Shown in pieces: positions 52,084-60,552 of a stretch of DNA of 64,000 bases (position 1 is the stretch's first letter; each line of letters begins with the position of its first letter). A model generated the notes under the pieces. That model did not search any database and had not been told where the DNA came from. It saw nothing but the letters and a program-made list of their open reading frames with translations. A program made the translations under genes and the position numbers. The stretch comes from an uncultured Clostridia bacterium (GTDB lineage: Bacteria; Bacillota; Clostridia; Oscillospirales; Ruminococcaceae): the NCBI GenBank assembly GCA_947630555.1, contig CANRIA010000005.1, positions 1 through 64,000 of the forward strand, read 5' to 3'.

Positions 52084-53045
52084 GCTTTTTTGCTTTTGTT
52101 GATAATGCGATAAATCGTAATATTTGCGCTTACGCGCAGCGCAGGAGCGCACACGTTGACCGCCTGCGAGCAGTCGGTCAAGTGCAGAAAAAATCCCTCG
52201 CCGCCATGTATGGTCGGCGGCGCACACCTTGCGGTGTGACGGGCTTTTTTCATTCACCGCCCCACGAAATTTGCCTTGCCAAAACGGAAAAGTTTTCGAT
52301 CGACCCTTTTTCAAAAGGGTCGTCAGGGTCAAGGGGCGGAAGCCCATTGTCGCCTGCGGTCGCTTGCGAACGCTACCGCAGTACGGCGAAATCCCCTACA
52401 TCGTGCGCTCTGCAAGAGGTGAATTAAAAAACAGTCCGGTGGACTGTTTTTTAAGAGGGGAGGCTCTGCAAGAGAGAGCCTCCCCTTTGAGAAGAAATTA
52501 GCTTTCTTTCTGCGTTCCATTATGGAACGCCGTGCTGTATGTGAAGCTTTAGCTGGCTCATAGGCGCAAACTTTTAACAATGCTATTGCGCACGCAAGCG
52601 TGCGCAGGCAAAAGAGCTAATGTCTTTTCAAAGGAAAATCCCTCTCTTGCAGGGATTTTCCTCTTTCAAAATAGTCCACCGGACTATTTTGAAATTCACC
52701 TTTTTCGGAGCGCACTCCGTGTTTTGTGGGGCGCCGCCCCACACCCCGCAAGCCTTTTGAAAAAGGCTTGACCGAAAACTTTTAGTTTCTTGACAAGATT
52801 TTAAAATACGCGGCGTAAGCCGCACCTTAACTATTAACTATTCACCACACTTGACCGCCTGCTTTGCAGTCGTCCAAGTGCATAAGAACCCTCTTCGAGG
52901 CTTCTTCCCATTCAATATTCACTATTCACTAATTCTGCCTCTTGCTTCTTAATTTCTTGCCTCTAATAGCGCAGAAAAAACGGTCTCACGCAAAATTCGT
53001 AAGACCGTTTCTAACTTCTAACATCTAACTTCTAACCTCTAGCAA
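52084..53045. repeat. 1-kb intergenic hairpin and heptad mosaic
   Basis: No gene is seen. An inverted GCCCGTCACACCGCAAGGTG-type element (52195-52250), GACCCTTTTTCAAAAGGGTC (~52300-52322) and an AACAGTCCGGTGGACTGTTT hairpin (~52431-52452) come first. GCGTTCCATTATGGAACGC (52512-52530) and an AATAGTCCACCGGACTATTT hairpin (52670-52690) are next. AAGCCTTTTGAAAAAGGCTT (52750-52769), TAGTGAA-type heptads (52829-52850, 52910-52932) and TTGCCTC and CTAACTT heptads (52936-53042) complete it. Confidence 0.8.
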
Positions 53046-53091
53046 CGGCGCGCACCACACACGGAACGCTCTGTTCTGTTATTTATTGATG

Positions 53092-55053
53092 TTAGTTTAC
53101 CAGCTCTGCCAAGGTGTTTTCGCCCCAGCTGTAGTTAGTAAGATAACTGCCCTTGAAAAGGTGCGAATACTTTTCTCGGTGGGAGAGGTAGTCGTATAGG
53201 TCGCAGCGCACTTTGTCGGTTACCAGCCTGCGCTTGCCGTTTACGGATTCCACAATGTCAGAAATGCCGTACTCTTCCAGAATATTTTTAAGCCGCAGGG
53301 CAACTTTGCGGTATCTTGCCAGCGTTACCGAGTTCACCGGCTCGTTTTCCCACAAAAAGCTTATTGCCTCCTCAGAGGAGATATAGCCGCCTTTGCGGTC
53401 TACCAGCAGCGCGAAAAGTTCCTTTGATTTTTCGTTGCGGAAGGCAATCGGCTTATCGCCTATGAAAACGTCAAAATATCCGAATGTTCTTATAAATACG
53501 CGCGGCTTTACGGTAAGTGTGCCGTTTGATGCGCTTATCGCGCTGTCATCTGCGTTGTACAGCATTACATAGCGCGGTGTGCCGTCATCTGCGGCGTGAG
53601 AGCTTACTGCTCTTATTTTGCGGCGTGTGCCTGTCGACAGGTCGGTGTAGTCAAACTCAGCCTCGCCGCTGTCGAATATCTTCACAAACTCGCTGTATGC
53701 AATTCCGCTGCGCGATACAAAGTCTTTCAAACTGCGGCTCTTTCGCGCTAGATACGCCCATTCTTCTTTGGTATAGCCGAAAAACGTGCGCACATTCTCG
53801 CTTGCATACAAAGGTCTTATGCGCGCATCTTCAATCTCAAACGCAACAATTCCGTCGGTCATCTGCATAACAAGTTCTTTTACGTTTGCGGTAAGTTCGC
53901 TGCTGCGGCGAGAGTCGCCATTTCTTCGGCAGCAGAAAAGCCCCGAAGTTTCGTCAATTTCTACATATGTTGCAGTATAGCTTTTTTCTTCGCCGCTTGA
54001 AGACAGCGCACAAAACTCAATTTTTGGCGGCATACCGTTTTCGCCCTTTGCCCTGTGGTTGAAAATATCGGCGGCAAAGTCGCGAACCACCTGCCTGCTT
54101 TCCTCTGAAACCGCTGTGTCTATCCAGTGGGCGGCAGCCTCGGCAAGGTGCATGGGTATGTTTTGTATGTTGTTGAAAAGCGCGCTGCTCTCGCCCTCAA
54201 GGCAGGTTATAGTCTTGCTTTTAAGGTCGCACAGAAAAATTTTGTTATAGACATCTCTCAGCACGCCAAGAAGCTGCTGGCGCTCTTTCCCTTTCTGAAA
54301 ATCATATCTTTCTGTAATATCGGTGCATACGGCTCTTAGCAGCTGCCTGCCGCTGTCGTCCGCGAAGCGAGATATCCAGCCCGAGAGGCGTATTCTAACG
54401 CCGTCGAACCGCAGCGCCGAAAGTTCGCTGTAAATAGCCTTGCCGCCTGCGTTTTGCGCGTGGGAGAGAATTTCGGCAAAGTGCATACGCTCCTCAACGG
54501 GTATCATAAGGTAAACATCGTTGCCCAGCAGCCGCAAAGGGTAAGGCACGCCTTCGGCATTTTCGGGCACGCGCAGAATGTGCGACATTCGCTCGTTCAT
54601 GTAGATTATCTTCGGGTGCTCTTCGCAGGTCAGCGTTAAAAAGCCGCAGGGAACGCCCGTGCGCAGATAGTCAAGCTCCTCGTTTTCCTCAACGGTGGGG
54701 GTCATGTCGGTAAGTGTGCCGTATACCGCAATATCGCCGTTTTTTGAGATATAAAGCGAGACTGACTCGCTCACATGGCACACCGAGCCGTTTTTTCTCA
54801 GCATTTTCATGCGTGCGGTGCGCGGCGACTGCTTGCCGTTTGGGGTAAGGCAGCGCAAAAGTGCTAAGAATATTTCCCTGTCGTCGGGGTGGATAAGCGA
54901 AGTAAAATCAGTGCCGTCAAGCTCGCCCTCGCTGTAGCCGAGTATCTCACAAAAACTCTCGCTGGCAAGCATTATCTGCGGCTGCGTTGGCGAGGATAGC
55001 TTGTGCGCGCCGTTAATATTATGTATAAATAATCTGTCCAAGCTGTTTTTCAT
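53092..55053 (-). CDS. PAS-sensor transcriptional regulator with SARP-type DNA-binding domain
   Basis: 653 aa, cytoplasmic. Four PAS or PAS-like modules: about 25-120 (LGYSEGELDGTDFTSLIHPD), 135-250, a degenerate one at 265-385, and 390-510 (FFGYTKEEWAYLARKSRS). The C-terminal domain (519-625) is a winged helix of the SARP/OmpR type: VFIRTFGYFDVFIGDKPIAF, KSKELFALLVDRKGG, RYRKVALRLKNILEEYG. There is no kinase or receiver domain, so it is a one-component sensor regulator. It is divergent from the fatty acid synthesis genes. The acpP promoter carries four direct repeats at 11-bp steps, the kind of site SARPs bind, so it is a strong candidate activator of that cluster. AGGAG lies 7-8 nt before the ATG. 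Confidence 0.85.
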   Translation of the reverse strand: MKNSLDRLFIHNINGAHKLSSPTQPQIMLASESFCEILGYSEGELDGTDFTSLIHPDDREIFLALLRCLTPNGKQSPRTARMKMLRKNGSVCHVSESVSLYISKNGDIAVYGTLTDMTPTVEENEELDYLRTGVPCGFLTLTCEEHPKIIYMNERMSHILRVPENAEGVPYPLRLLGNDVYLMIPVEERMHFAEILSHAQNAGGKAIYSELSALRFDGVRIRLSGWISRFADDSGRQLLRAVCTDITERYDFQKGKERQQLLGVLRDVYNKIFLCDLKSKTITCLEGESSALFNNIQNIPMHLAEAAAHWIDTAVSEESRQVVRDFAADIFNHRAKGENGMPPKIEFCALSSSGEEKSYTATYVEIDETSGLFCCRRNGDSRRSSELTANVKELVMQMTDGIVAFEIEDARIRPLYASENVRTFFGYTKEEWAYLARKSRSLKDFVSRSGIAYSEFVKIFDSGEAEFDYTDLSTGTRRKIRAVSSHAADDGTPRYVMLYNADDSAISASNGTLTVKPRVFIRTFGYFDVFIGDKPIAFRNEKSKELFALLVDRKGGYISSEEAISFLWENEPVNSVTLARYRKVALRLKNILEEYGISDIVESVNGKRRLVTDKVRCDLYDYLSHREKYSHLFKGSYLTNYSWGENTLAELVN

Positions 55054-55094
55054 AAAAAAGCTCCTATTTATATATATGTATATGCTTTTATTCT

Positions 55095-55123
55095 AACATA
55101 ACATAAAACGTACAATTTGTCAA
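55095..55123 (-). promoter_or_regulatory. Promoter of the PAS-SARP gene
   Basis: Minus-strand TTGACA (55118-55123) and TATGTT (55095-55100), 17-bp spacing, about 40 nt upstream of the ATG. Confidence 0.6.
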
Positions 55124-55214
55124 ATAAAAACGCCGCCGTGAAATAATTTCGGGGGAATATTAACAAAAAAGTTACAAAAAATTTTCCTGATATTCATATA
55201 TAGACCTGCACAAA

Positions 55215-55258
55215 GGAACTATGCTGGAACAGCTTGGGAACAGAAACGGAACTATGTT
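55215..55258 (+). promoter_or_regulatory. Four direct repeats at 11-bp period: SARP-like activator site
   Basis: GGAACTA (55215), GGAACAG (55226), GGAACAG (55237) and GGAACTA (55248) start exactly 11 bp apart, so all face the same side of the helix. The last heptamer ends 8 bp before the -10 at 55263. Heptameric direct repeats at 11 or 22 bp, 8 bp upstream of the -10, are the known arrangement of SARP-activated promoters. The divergent neighbour encodes a SARP-type protein. Confidence 0.7.
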
Positions 55259-55262
55259 ATTG

Positions 55263-55268
55263 TATAAT
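55263..55268 (+). promoter_or_regulatory. -10 element of the acpP/fab promoter, no -35
   Basis: TATAAT at 55263-55268 in TTGTATAATAG. The position of a -35 hexamer is occupied by the repeated GGAAC motifs and matches TTGACA poorly, so the promoter probably needs an activator. The predicted start is near 55275, leaving a ~50-nt leader. Confidence 0.7.
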
Positions 55269-55323
55269 AGTACACGCAGTCGGGAAAACCGACATCAAAA
55301 AATTATATTTGGAGGATACTATT

Positions 55324-55551
55324 ATGAACGACCTTTTTGAAACTATTGCAAAGATAATCGCAGACCGCACTGACCGCGACATTGCTGAGATCAAGCCTGA
55401 GAGCACTTTTGAAGAGCTGGGTATTGACTCTCTTGACACCGTTGAGCTGCTGATGAACCTTGAAGACGAGATAGGCATCGAGATAGAGCTTGACCAGAAA
55501 GTTGAGACCATAAACGACCTTGTAAAGTTTATCGAGAGCAAGCAGGAGTAA
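55324..55551 (+). CDS. acpP: Acyl carrier protein
   Basis: 75 aa, acidic, starting MNDLFETIAKIIADR. The phosphopantetheine attachment serine lies in ELGIDSLDTVELLMNLED. It carries growing acyl chains between fatty acid synthesis enzymes. The ATG at 55324 has TTGGAGGATACTATT upstream; a longer frame from 55234 would start upstream of the promoter and is rejected. First gene of the fab cluster. Confidence 0.96.
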   Translation: MNDLFETIAKIIADRTDRDIAEIKPESTFEELGIDSLDTVELLMNLEDEIGIEIELDQKVETINDLVKFIESKQE

Positions 55552-55556
55552 TCTTA

Positions 55557-56501
55557 ATGATAAAGTCAAGTATTTGCGAGTTGCTGGGTATAAAATACCC
55601 CGTATTCCAGGGCGGAATGGCGTGGATAGCTGACGGAAAACTGGCCGCTGCCGTATCTGAGGGCGGCGGTCTTGGTATTATTGCGGCTGGAAATGCGCCC
55701 GGCGAGTATGTAAGAGAACAGGTAAAAATTGCAAGAACGCTTACCGACAAACCGATAGGCGTGAATATTATGCTTATGAGCCCCTTCTGCGATGAGGTCG
55801 CGAAGGTGGTTGTTGAGGAGAAAGTGCCCGTTGTTACTACCGGCGCAGGCAACCCCTCAAAATATATGGAAAGCTGGAAAGAAGCAGGCATAAAGGTGAT
55901 CCCCGTGGTGGCATCTGTTGCTATGGCAAAGCTTATGACGAGAGTTGGTGCTACTGCTCTTATTGCCGAGGGCGGCGAGAGCGGCGGTCATGTGGGTGAG
56001 CTTACCACCATTGTGCTTGTTCCGCAGATATGCGATGCCACAGACTTGCCGGTTATTGCGGCAGGCGGCATTGCCGATGGCAGAGGTGCGGCTGCGGCGT
56101 TCATGCTGGGCGCGTGCGGCATACAGATGGGCACACGTTTTCTTTCGGCTTACGAGTGCAGCATACACCCGACATACAAAGAAAAGATACTTAAAGCAAA
56201 CGACCTTTGCACCATGGTTACGGGCAAAAGGCTCGGTCACCCCGTGCGCAGCCTGAGAACGCGCTTTGCAAGAGATTACTCAAAGGCTGAATACGGCGGA
56301 ATGCCCGATGATGAGCTTGAAAAAATGGGCGGCGGCGCGCTTCGTCTTGCAGTGCAGGAGGGCGACCTTGAAAAAGGCTGCTTCCTTGCAGGACAGATAG
56401 CGGCTGTTGTAAACAAAGAGCAGCCTGCCGCTGAGATAATCAAAGAAGTTATAGAACAGACCGAGGTCGTTCTTTCGGGGGCAGAAAAATGGGTAAAATA
56501 G
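55557..56501 (+). CDS. fabK: Enoyl-ACP reductase II (FMN-dependent)
   Basis: 314 aa. A TIM barrel of the nitronate monooxygenase/FabK family: GIKYPVFQGGMAWIADGKLA, the catalytic-region loop IAEGGESGGHVG and the FMN-phosphate loop AAGGIADGRG. It catalyses the last reduction of each elongation round, replacing FabI. acpP is 5 bp upstream; fabD overlaps by 13 bp. Confidence 0.95.
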   Translation: MIKSSICELLGIKYPVFQGGMAWIADGKLAAAVSEGGGLGIIAAGNAPGEYVREQVKIARTLTDKPIGVNIMLMSPFCDEVAKVVVEEKVPVVTTGAGNPSKYMESWKEAGIKVIPVVASVAMAKLMTRVGATALIAEGGESGGHVGELTTIVLVPQICDATDLPVIAAGGIADGRGAAAAFMLGACGIQMGTRFLSAYECSIHPTYKEKILKANDLCTMVTGKRLGHPVRSLRTRFARDYSKAEYGGMPDDELEKMGGGALRLAVQEGDLEKGCFLAGQIAAVVNKEQPAAEIIKEVIEQTEVVLSGAEKWVK

Positions 56502-57391
56502 CATTTGTATTTTCCGGTCAGGGAGATCAGTTCCCCGGAATGGGCAAGCAGCTTTGCGAGCAGTATGGCGCGGCGGCAGATGTTTTTAAACTTTGCGACA
56601 GCCTTCGCGAGGACACTTCAAGGCAGTGCTTTGAGGGCAGCGAGGACGAGCTTAAAGAGACGAAGAACACTCAGCCTTGCCTTTTCGCGGTCGAAATGGC
56701 TGCTTTTAAGGTATTGCAGGAAAAGGGCATAAAGCCCGATATGGTTGCAGGCTTTTCGCTGGGCGAGGTAGTTGCTCTTACAGCGGCGGAAAAGCTTTCT
56801 TTAGAGGACGGCTTTAAGCTGGTGTGCAAGCGCGGCGAGTTTATGCAGAGCGCGGCAGAAAAGTTTGACACATCTATGGCGGCAGTGGTAAAGCTGCCTA
56901 ATGAAAAGGTAGAGGAGCTTTGCGCGGCTTATTCGCAGGTGTACCCCGTGAACTATAACTGCCCCGGTCAGGTGAGCGTTGCAGGGCTTACAGAGCAAAT
57001 GCCGCAGTTTTCTGCTGATGTAAAGGCGGCAGGCGGCAGGGCGATACCGCTGAAAGTAAAGGGCGCGTTTCATTCGCCTTTTATGAACGGCGCGGCTGAA
57101 AGCTTTGCAAAAGTGCTTGAAGGCGTTGCGTTTGATAAAGGTGAAACGCAGGTGTATTCGGACGTTACCGCGCAGCCTTATGAGGGCGATGAAAGGGAGC
57201 TTTTGTCAAAGCAGATATGCAGCCCGGTGAAGTTTGAAAAGATAGTAAGGAACATGATAGAGCAGGGCGCGGACACGTTTGTAGAGATAGGCCCGGGCAA
57301 AACGCTCATCAACATGATAAAGAAGATCAGCGCAGATGTGAAGACATACTGCACAGCGGAAATGGAAACGATTTTTGCTGAGGTGAAATAA
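56489..57391 (+). CDS. fabD: Malonyl-CoA:ACP transacylase
   Basis: 300 aa. VFSGQGDQFPGMGKQL at the N-terminus, the nucleophile elbow GFSLGE (Ser near residue 90) and the His in AFHSPFM near 195. It loads malonyl groups onto ACP. The start lies inside the fabK end with strong coupling. A 1.1-kb repeat mosaic separates it from fabG. Confidence 0.95.
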   Translation: MGKIAFVFSGQGDQFPGMGKQLCEQYGAAADVFKLCDSLREDTSRQCFEGSEDELKETKNTQPCLFAVEMAAFKVLQEKGIKPDMVAGFSLGEVVALTAAEKLSLEDGFKLVCKRGEFMQSAAEKFDTSMAAVVKLPNEKVEELCAAYSQVYPVNYNCPGQVSVAGLTEQMPQFSADVKAAGGRAIPLKVKGAFHSPFMNGAAESFAKVLEGVAFDKGETQVYSDVTAQPYEGDERELLSKQICSPVKFEKIVRNMIEQGADTFVEIGPGKTLINMIKKISADVKTYCTAEMETIFAEVK

Positions 57392-58500
57392 AACACAAAG
57401 GTTTAAGCCCCTGTCAAGAAATCAAAAGTTTTCGATCGACCCTTTTTCAAAAGGGTCGCATGGGGTGTAGCGTTCGCAAGCGACCGCCGGGCGGCGCCCC
57501 CGAAAACACAGCGTGCGCGCCGCTATTAGAGGTTAGAAGTGAGAAGTTAGATGTTAGAAATGATTTTCTGACGTTTGCGCAAATCCGTCATTTCTGCGGT
57601 TCAGATAGAAGCAAGAGGCAAGACGAGTATTTTGAAAAGTTTGAACAAAGCTATAAAAGCATTTTCTTGCCTCTTGCTTCTAGTTTTCTTGTTTCTAATA
57701 GGTGAGCCTCTCCTATGAAAAGACCTAAGCTTTCTTCCCTGCGCGCGCTTGCGTGCGCAATAGCATTGTTAAAAGTTTGCGCTTACGCGCAAGCCTGCGG
57801 AGCAGTGCAACACCCTCTGTACTTTGGTTATCTTCTCAATTTGAGTGTGCCAATACTTTCGCACACTTATAATCGAGGGGGAAACCATAGGGATTATAGG
57901 GGGTAAATCTGTCAGGAAGGGCGCGCGCTCCACAGCGTCTGCAAGCAGCCGCCACAAGTTTCTTGCGAAACTTGCCCCCTACTATCTAAAATTTCCCCTC
58001 GAGCTTCCTCTTCCTTACCCACACCCTCAACCACGCGCTGAGCCTTGGTGAAAATTCGAGACCTCTTCACTCGGAACTTTGTACCTTTGCGAAGGAGGCT
58101 AAATAGCGAAATACGCATAGGCTTTGTTTGTAAGGAAAAAGAGGTCAGTAGTGCGGGAATATGAATTGCAACGTACTGCAAAAAAATTCGCAGTACAGAC
58201 AAGCCCAAATTTCTTGCCTCTTGCCTCTATTTAAACCGCAGGAAAAACGGCTTTGCTCAAATATTGTAAAATCGTTTCTAACTTCTAACATCTCACCTCT
58301 AACCTCTAGCAGCGAAAACTTTTATTGTCTTGACAAGAATTTTAAGATACGCGGCGCGAGCCGCACCTTAACTATTCATCACACGTTGACCGCCACAAGT
58401 GTCGGTCAAGTGCAGAAGAACCCTCTGCGAGGCTTCTTCCCATTCACTCTTTCACTCTTCACTACTTCTGATACAGCGCTGTGTGATAGCGAAAGAAAAA
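57392..58500. repeat. Repeat mosaic inside the fab cluster (fabD-fabG gap)
   Basis: No gene is seen. An inverted GACCCTTTTTCAAAAGGGTC (57438-57458) follows fabD and could terminate. TTAGAGG heptads (57526-57562), AGAGGCA heptads (57606-57626, 57665-57700), the GCGCTTACGCGCAAGCCTGC element (57779) and a TATCTTCTCAATTTGAGTGT element (57829-57848) come next. A stretch at about 57870-58200 does not match other gaps. Heptads at 58203-58232, 58278-58312 and 58442-58470 finish the block. Confidence 0.75.
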
Positions 58501-58549
58501 AGATTTATGAACACTTGTATAAAAAAGTATTTAAAAGGTGGTGCTTGAT

Positions 58550-59287
58550 ATGGACAAGATACTAAGCGGCAAGACCGCTATTGTTACAGGCGGCTCGCAG
58601 GGGATAGGCGAGGCTATCTCTAAAAGACTCGCTTCTATGGGAGCCGACATAGCCGTTCTTTATGTGGGCAGCGATGAGCCTGCTAAAAAAGTATGCGAGG
58701 ACATTACAAAGGAATACGGCGTTAGGATAAAAAGCTATTACTGCGATGTTTCAAGCTTTGAAGATGCCAAGAAAACAGTCGCGCAGATAAAGACCGACTT
58801 CGGCGGCGCTGCGATACTTGTAAACAACGCAGGCATTACGCGTGACGGACTTATCGCGACGATGAAAGAGGAAGACTTTGACGCGGTAATAAGCGTGAAC
58901 CTCAAGGGCGCATATAACATGATACGCCACTGCACGGGACTTTTCCTGCGCGCAAAAGAGGGCTGCATTATCAACATAAGCTCGGTCTCGGGTCTTATGG
59001 GAAATGCAGGTCAGAGCAATTATGCGGCTTCTAAAGCAGGTCTGGTGGGTCTTACAAAGTCGGTGGCAAAAGAGCTTGCGCCGCGCTCAATACGCTGCAA
59101 CGCTATTGCGCCCGGCTTTATACAGACGAGCATGACACAGTCGCAGACGGAAAACCCACTTTTGAAGATGATACCCCTTGCAAGAATGGGCAGCCCCGAA
59201 GATATTGCAGATGCGGCTGAATTTTTGGTAAAGGCAAGCTACGTTACCGGCGAAGTGATCAAGGTAGACGGCGGCATTGCTATGTAA
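58550..59287 (+). CDS. fabG: 3-oxoacyl-ACP reductase
   Basis: 245 aa from the ATG at 58550 (AAAAGGTGG upstream). Short-chain dehydrogenase motifs: TGGSQGIGEA for NADPH, NNAG at about residue 90, catalytic Ser in NISSVSGLMG and YAASK. It reduces beta-ketoacyl-ACP. fabF follows after 17 bp. Confidence 0.95.
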   Translation: MDKILSGKTAIVTGGSQGIGEAISKRLASMGADIAVLYVGSDEPAKKVCEDITKEYGVRIKSYYCDVSSFEDAKKTVAQIKTDFGGAAILVNNAGITRDGLIATMKEEDFDAVISVNLKGAYNMIRHCTGLFLRAKEGCIINISSVSGLMGNAGQSNYAASKAGLVGLTKSVAKELAPRSIRCNAIAPGFIQTSMTQSQTENPLLKMIPLARMGSPEDIADAAEFLVKASYVTGEVIKVDGGIAM

Positions 59288-59304
59288 TTTATATAGGAGA
59301 GTAG

Positions 59305-60552
59305 ATGAAAATGGATAACGCTTGGAGAAGAGTTGTAGTTACGGGTCTTGGCGCGGTAACGCCCGTTGGCAATAACGTTGCCGACACCTGGGAGAGCCTA
59401 AAAAACGGCAAAAACGGCATTGCGCCGATAACACTTTTTGATACCACAGATTTTAAGGCAAAACTTGGCGCAGAAGTCAAGGACTTTAACATTTTAGATT
59501 ATATGGAAAAGTCCGACTCGCTCAGGAGTGACAGGTTCACACACCTTGCTGTTGCGGCGGCGGCTCAGGCTTGCGCTGACAGCGGCATTGAAGGCAATGT
59601 AGATCCCGAAAGATTTTCGGTATACTACGGTGTTGGCATAGGCGGTATGTCTACCTTTGAAACGGAGCACACAAAGCTTATGGAACGCGGCCCTAAAAGA
59701 GTTTCGCCGCTGTTTGTACCTATGATGATACCCAACATGGCGCCCGGCACTATTGCAATAAGACACAACTGTCAGGGCCCTGCACTGCCTGCCGTTACTG
59801 CGTGCGCTTCGGGCTCTAACGCAATAGGAGAGGCTGTAAGGCTTATTCGCCACGGTTATGCAGATGCTGTAATTTCGGGCGGTGTTGAGTCAACGATAAC
59901 AAAATGCGCCGTTGCAGGATTTTCAAATATGCAGGCGCTTTCAACGGCTACCGACCCCGATGCGGCTTCTCTGCCGTTTGACAAGAGAAGAGCAGGCTTT
60001 GTTATCGGCGAGGGCTCGGTTGCGCTTATTCTTGAAGAATACGAACACGCTAAGGCGAGAGGTGCGAAAATTTACGGCGAGGTAGTAGGCTACGGCTCTA
60101 CCTGCGATGCGCACCACATAACCGCGCCGCACCCCGAAGCCAGGGGCGGAGCAAAGGCTATGGAGCAGGCTATGGCAGAGGCAGGCTATACCGACAGCGA
60201 CGTTGTTTATGTAAACGCGCACGGCACGGGCACGCCTATGAACGACAAGATCGAAACCATGGCTGTTAAGAAATCTATGGGTGAAGAAGCCGCGAGAAGG
60301 GCGTACATCAGTTCTACTAAGTCTATGACGGGACATATGCTTGGCGCGGCAGGAGCTATTGAAGCTATGGCATGCATTCTTGCACTGAGAGACGGCATAA
60401 TTCCGCCGACTATAAACCTCAACGAGCCCGACCCCGAGTGCGACCTTAACTATGTGCCGCACACGGCGGTAAAGGCGGATATAACGCTTGCGCTGTCAAA
60501 TTCGCTGGGCTTCGGCGGTCATAATGCCTGCCTTGCATTCAGGAAGATATAA
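59305..60552 (+). CDS. fabF: Beta-ketoacyl-ACP synthase II
   Basis: 415 aa. The active-site Cys is in VTACASGSNAIGEA near residue 170, with the two histidines in VNAHGTGTPMND and TGHMLGAAGAIEA. FGFGGHN-like C-terminus (SLGFGGHNACLAF). It elongates acyl-ACP chains. AGGAG sits 6 nt before the ATG; an internal ATG two codons later is also possible. Confidence 0.96.
   Translation: MKMDNAWRRVVVTGLGAVTPVGNNVADTWESLKNGKNGIAPITLFDTTDFKAKLGAEVKDFNILDYMEKSDSLRSDRFTHLAVAAAAQACADSGIEGNVDPERFSVYYGVGIGGMSTFETEHTKLMERGPKRVSPLFVPMMIPNMAPGTIAIRHNCQGPALPAVTACASGSNAIGEAVRLIRHGYADAVISGGVESTITKCAVAGFSNMQALSTATDPDAASLPFDKRRAGFVIGEGSVALILEEYEHAKARGAKIYGEVVGYGSTCDAHHITAPHPEARGGAKAMEQAMAEAGYTDSDVVYVNAHGTGTPMNDKIETMAVKKSMGEEAARRAYISSTKSMTGHMLGAAGAIEAMACILALRDGIIPPTINLNEPDPECDLNYVPHTAVKADITLALSNSLGFGGHNACLAFRKI

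Noticed and set aside
55234..55323. N-terminal extension of the acyl carrier protein
   Set aside because: It would begin inside the GGAAC repeats upstream of the -10; the ATG at 55324 has the ribosome site and the family-standard N-terminus.
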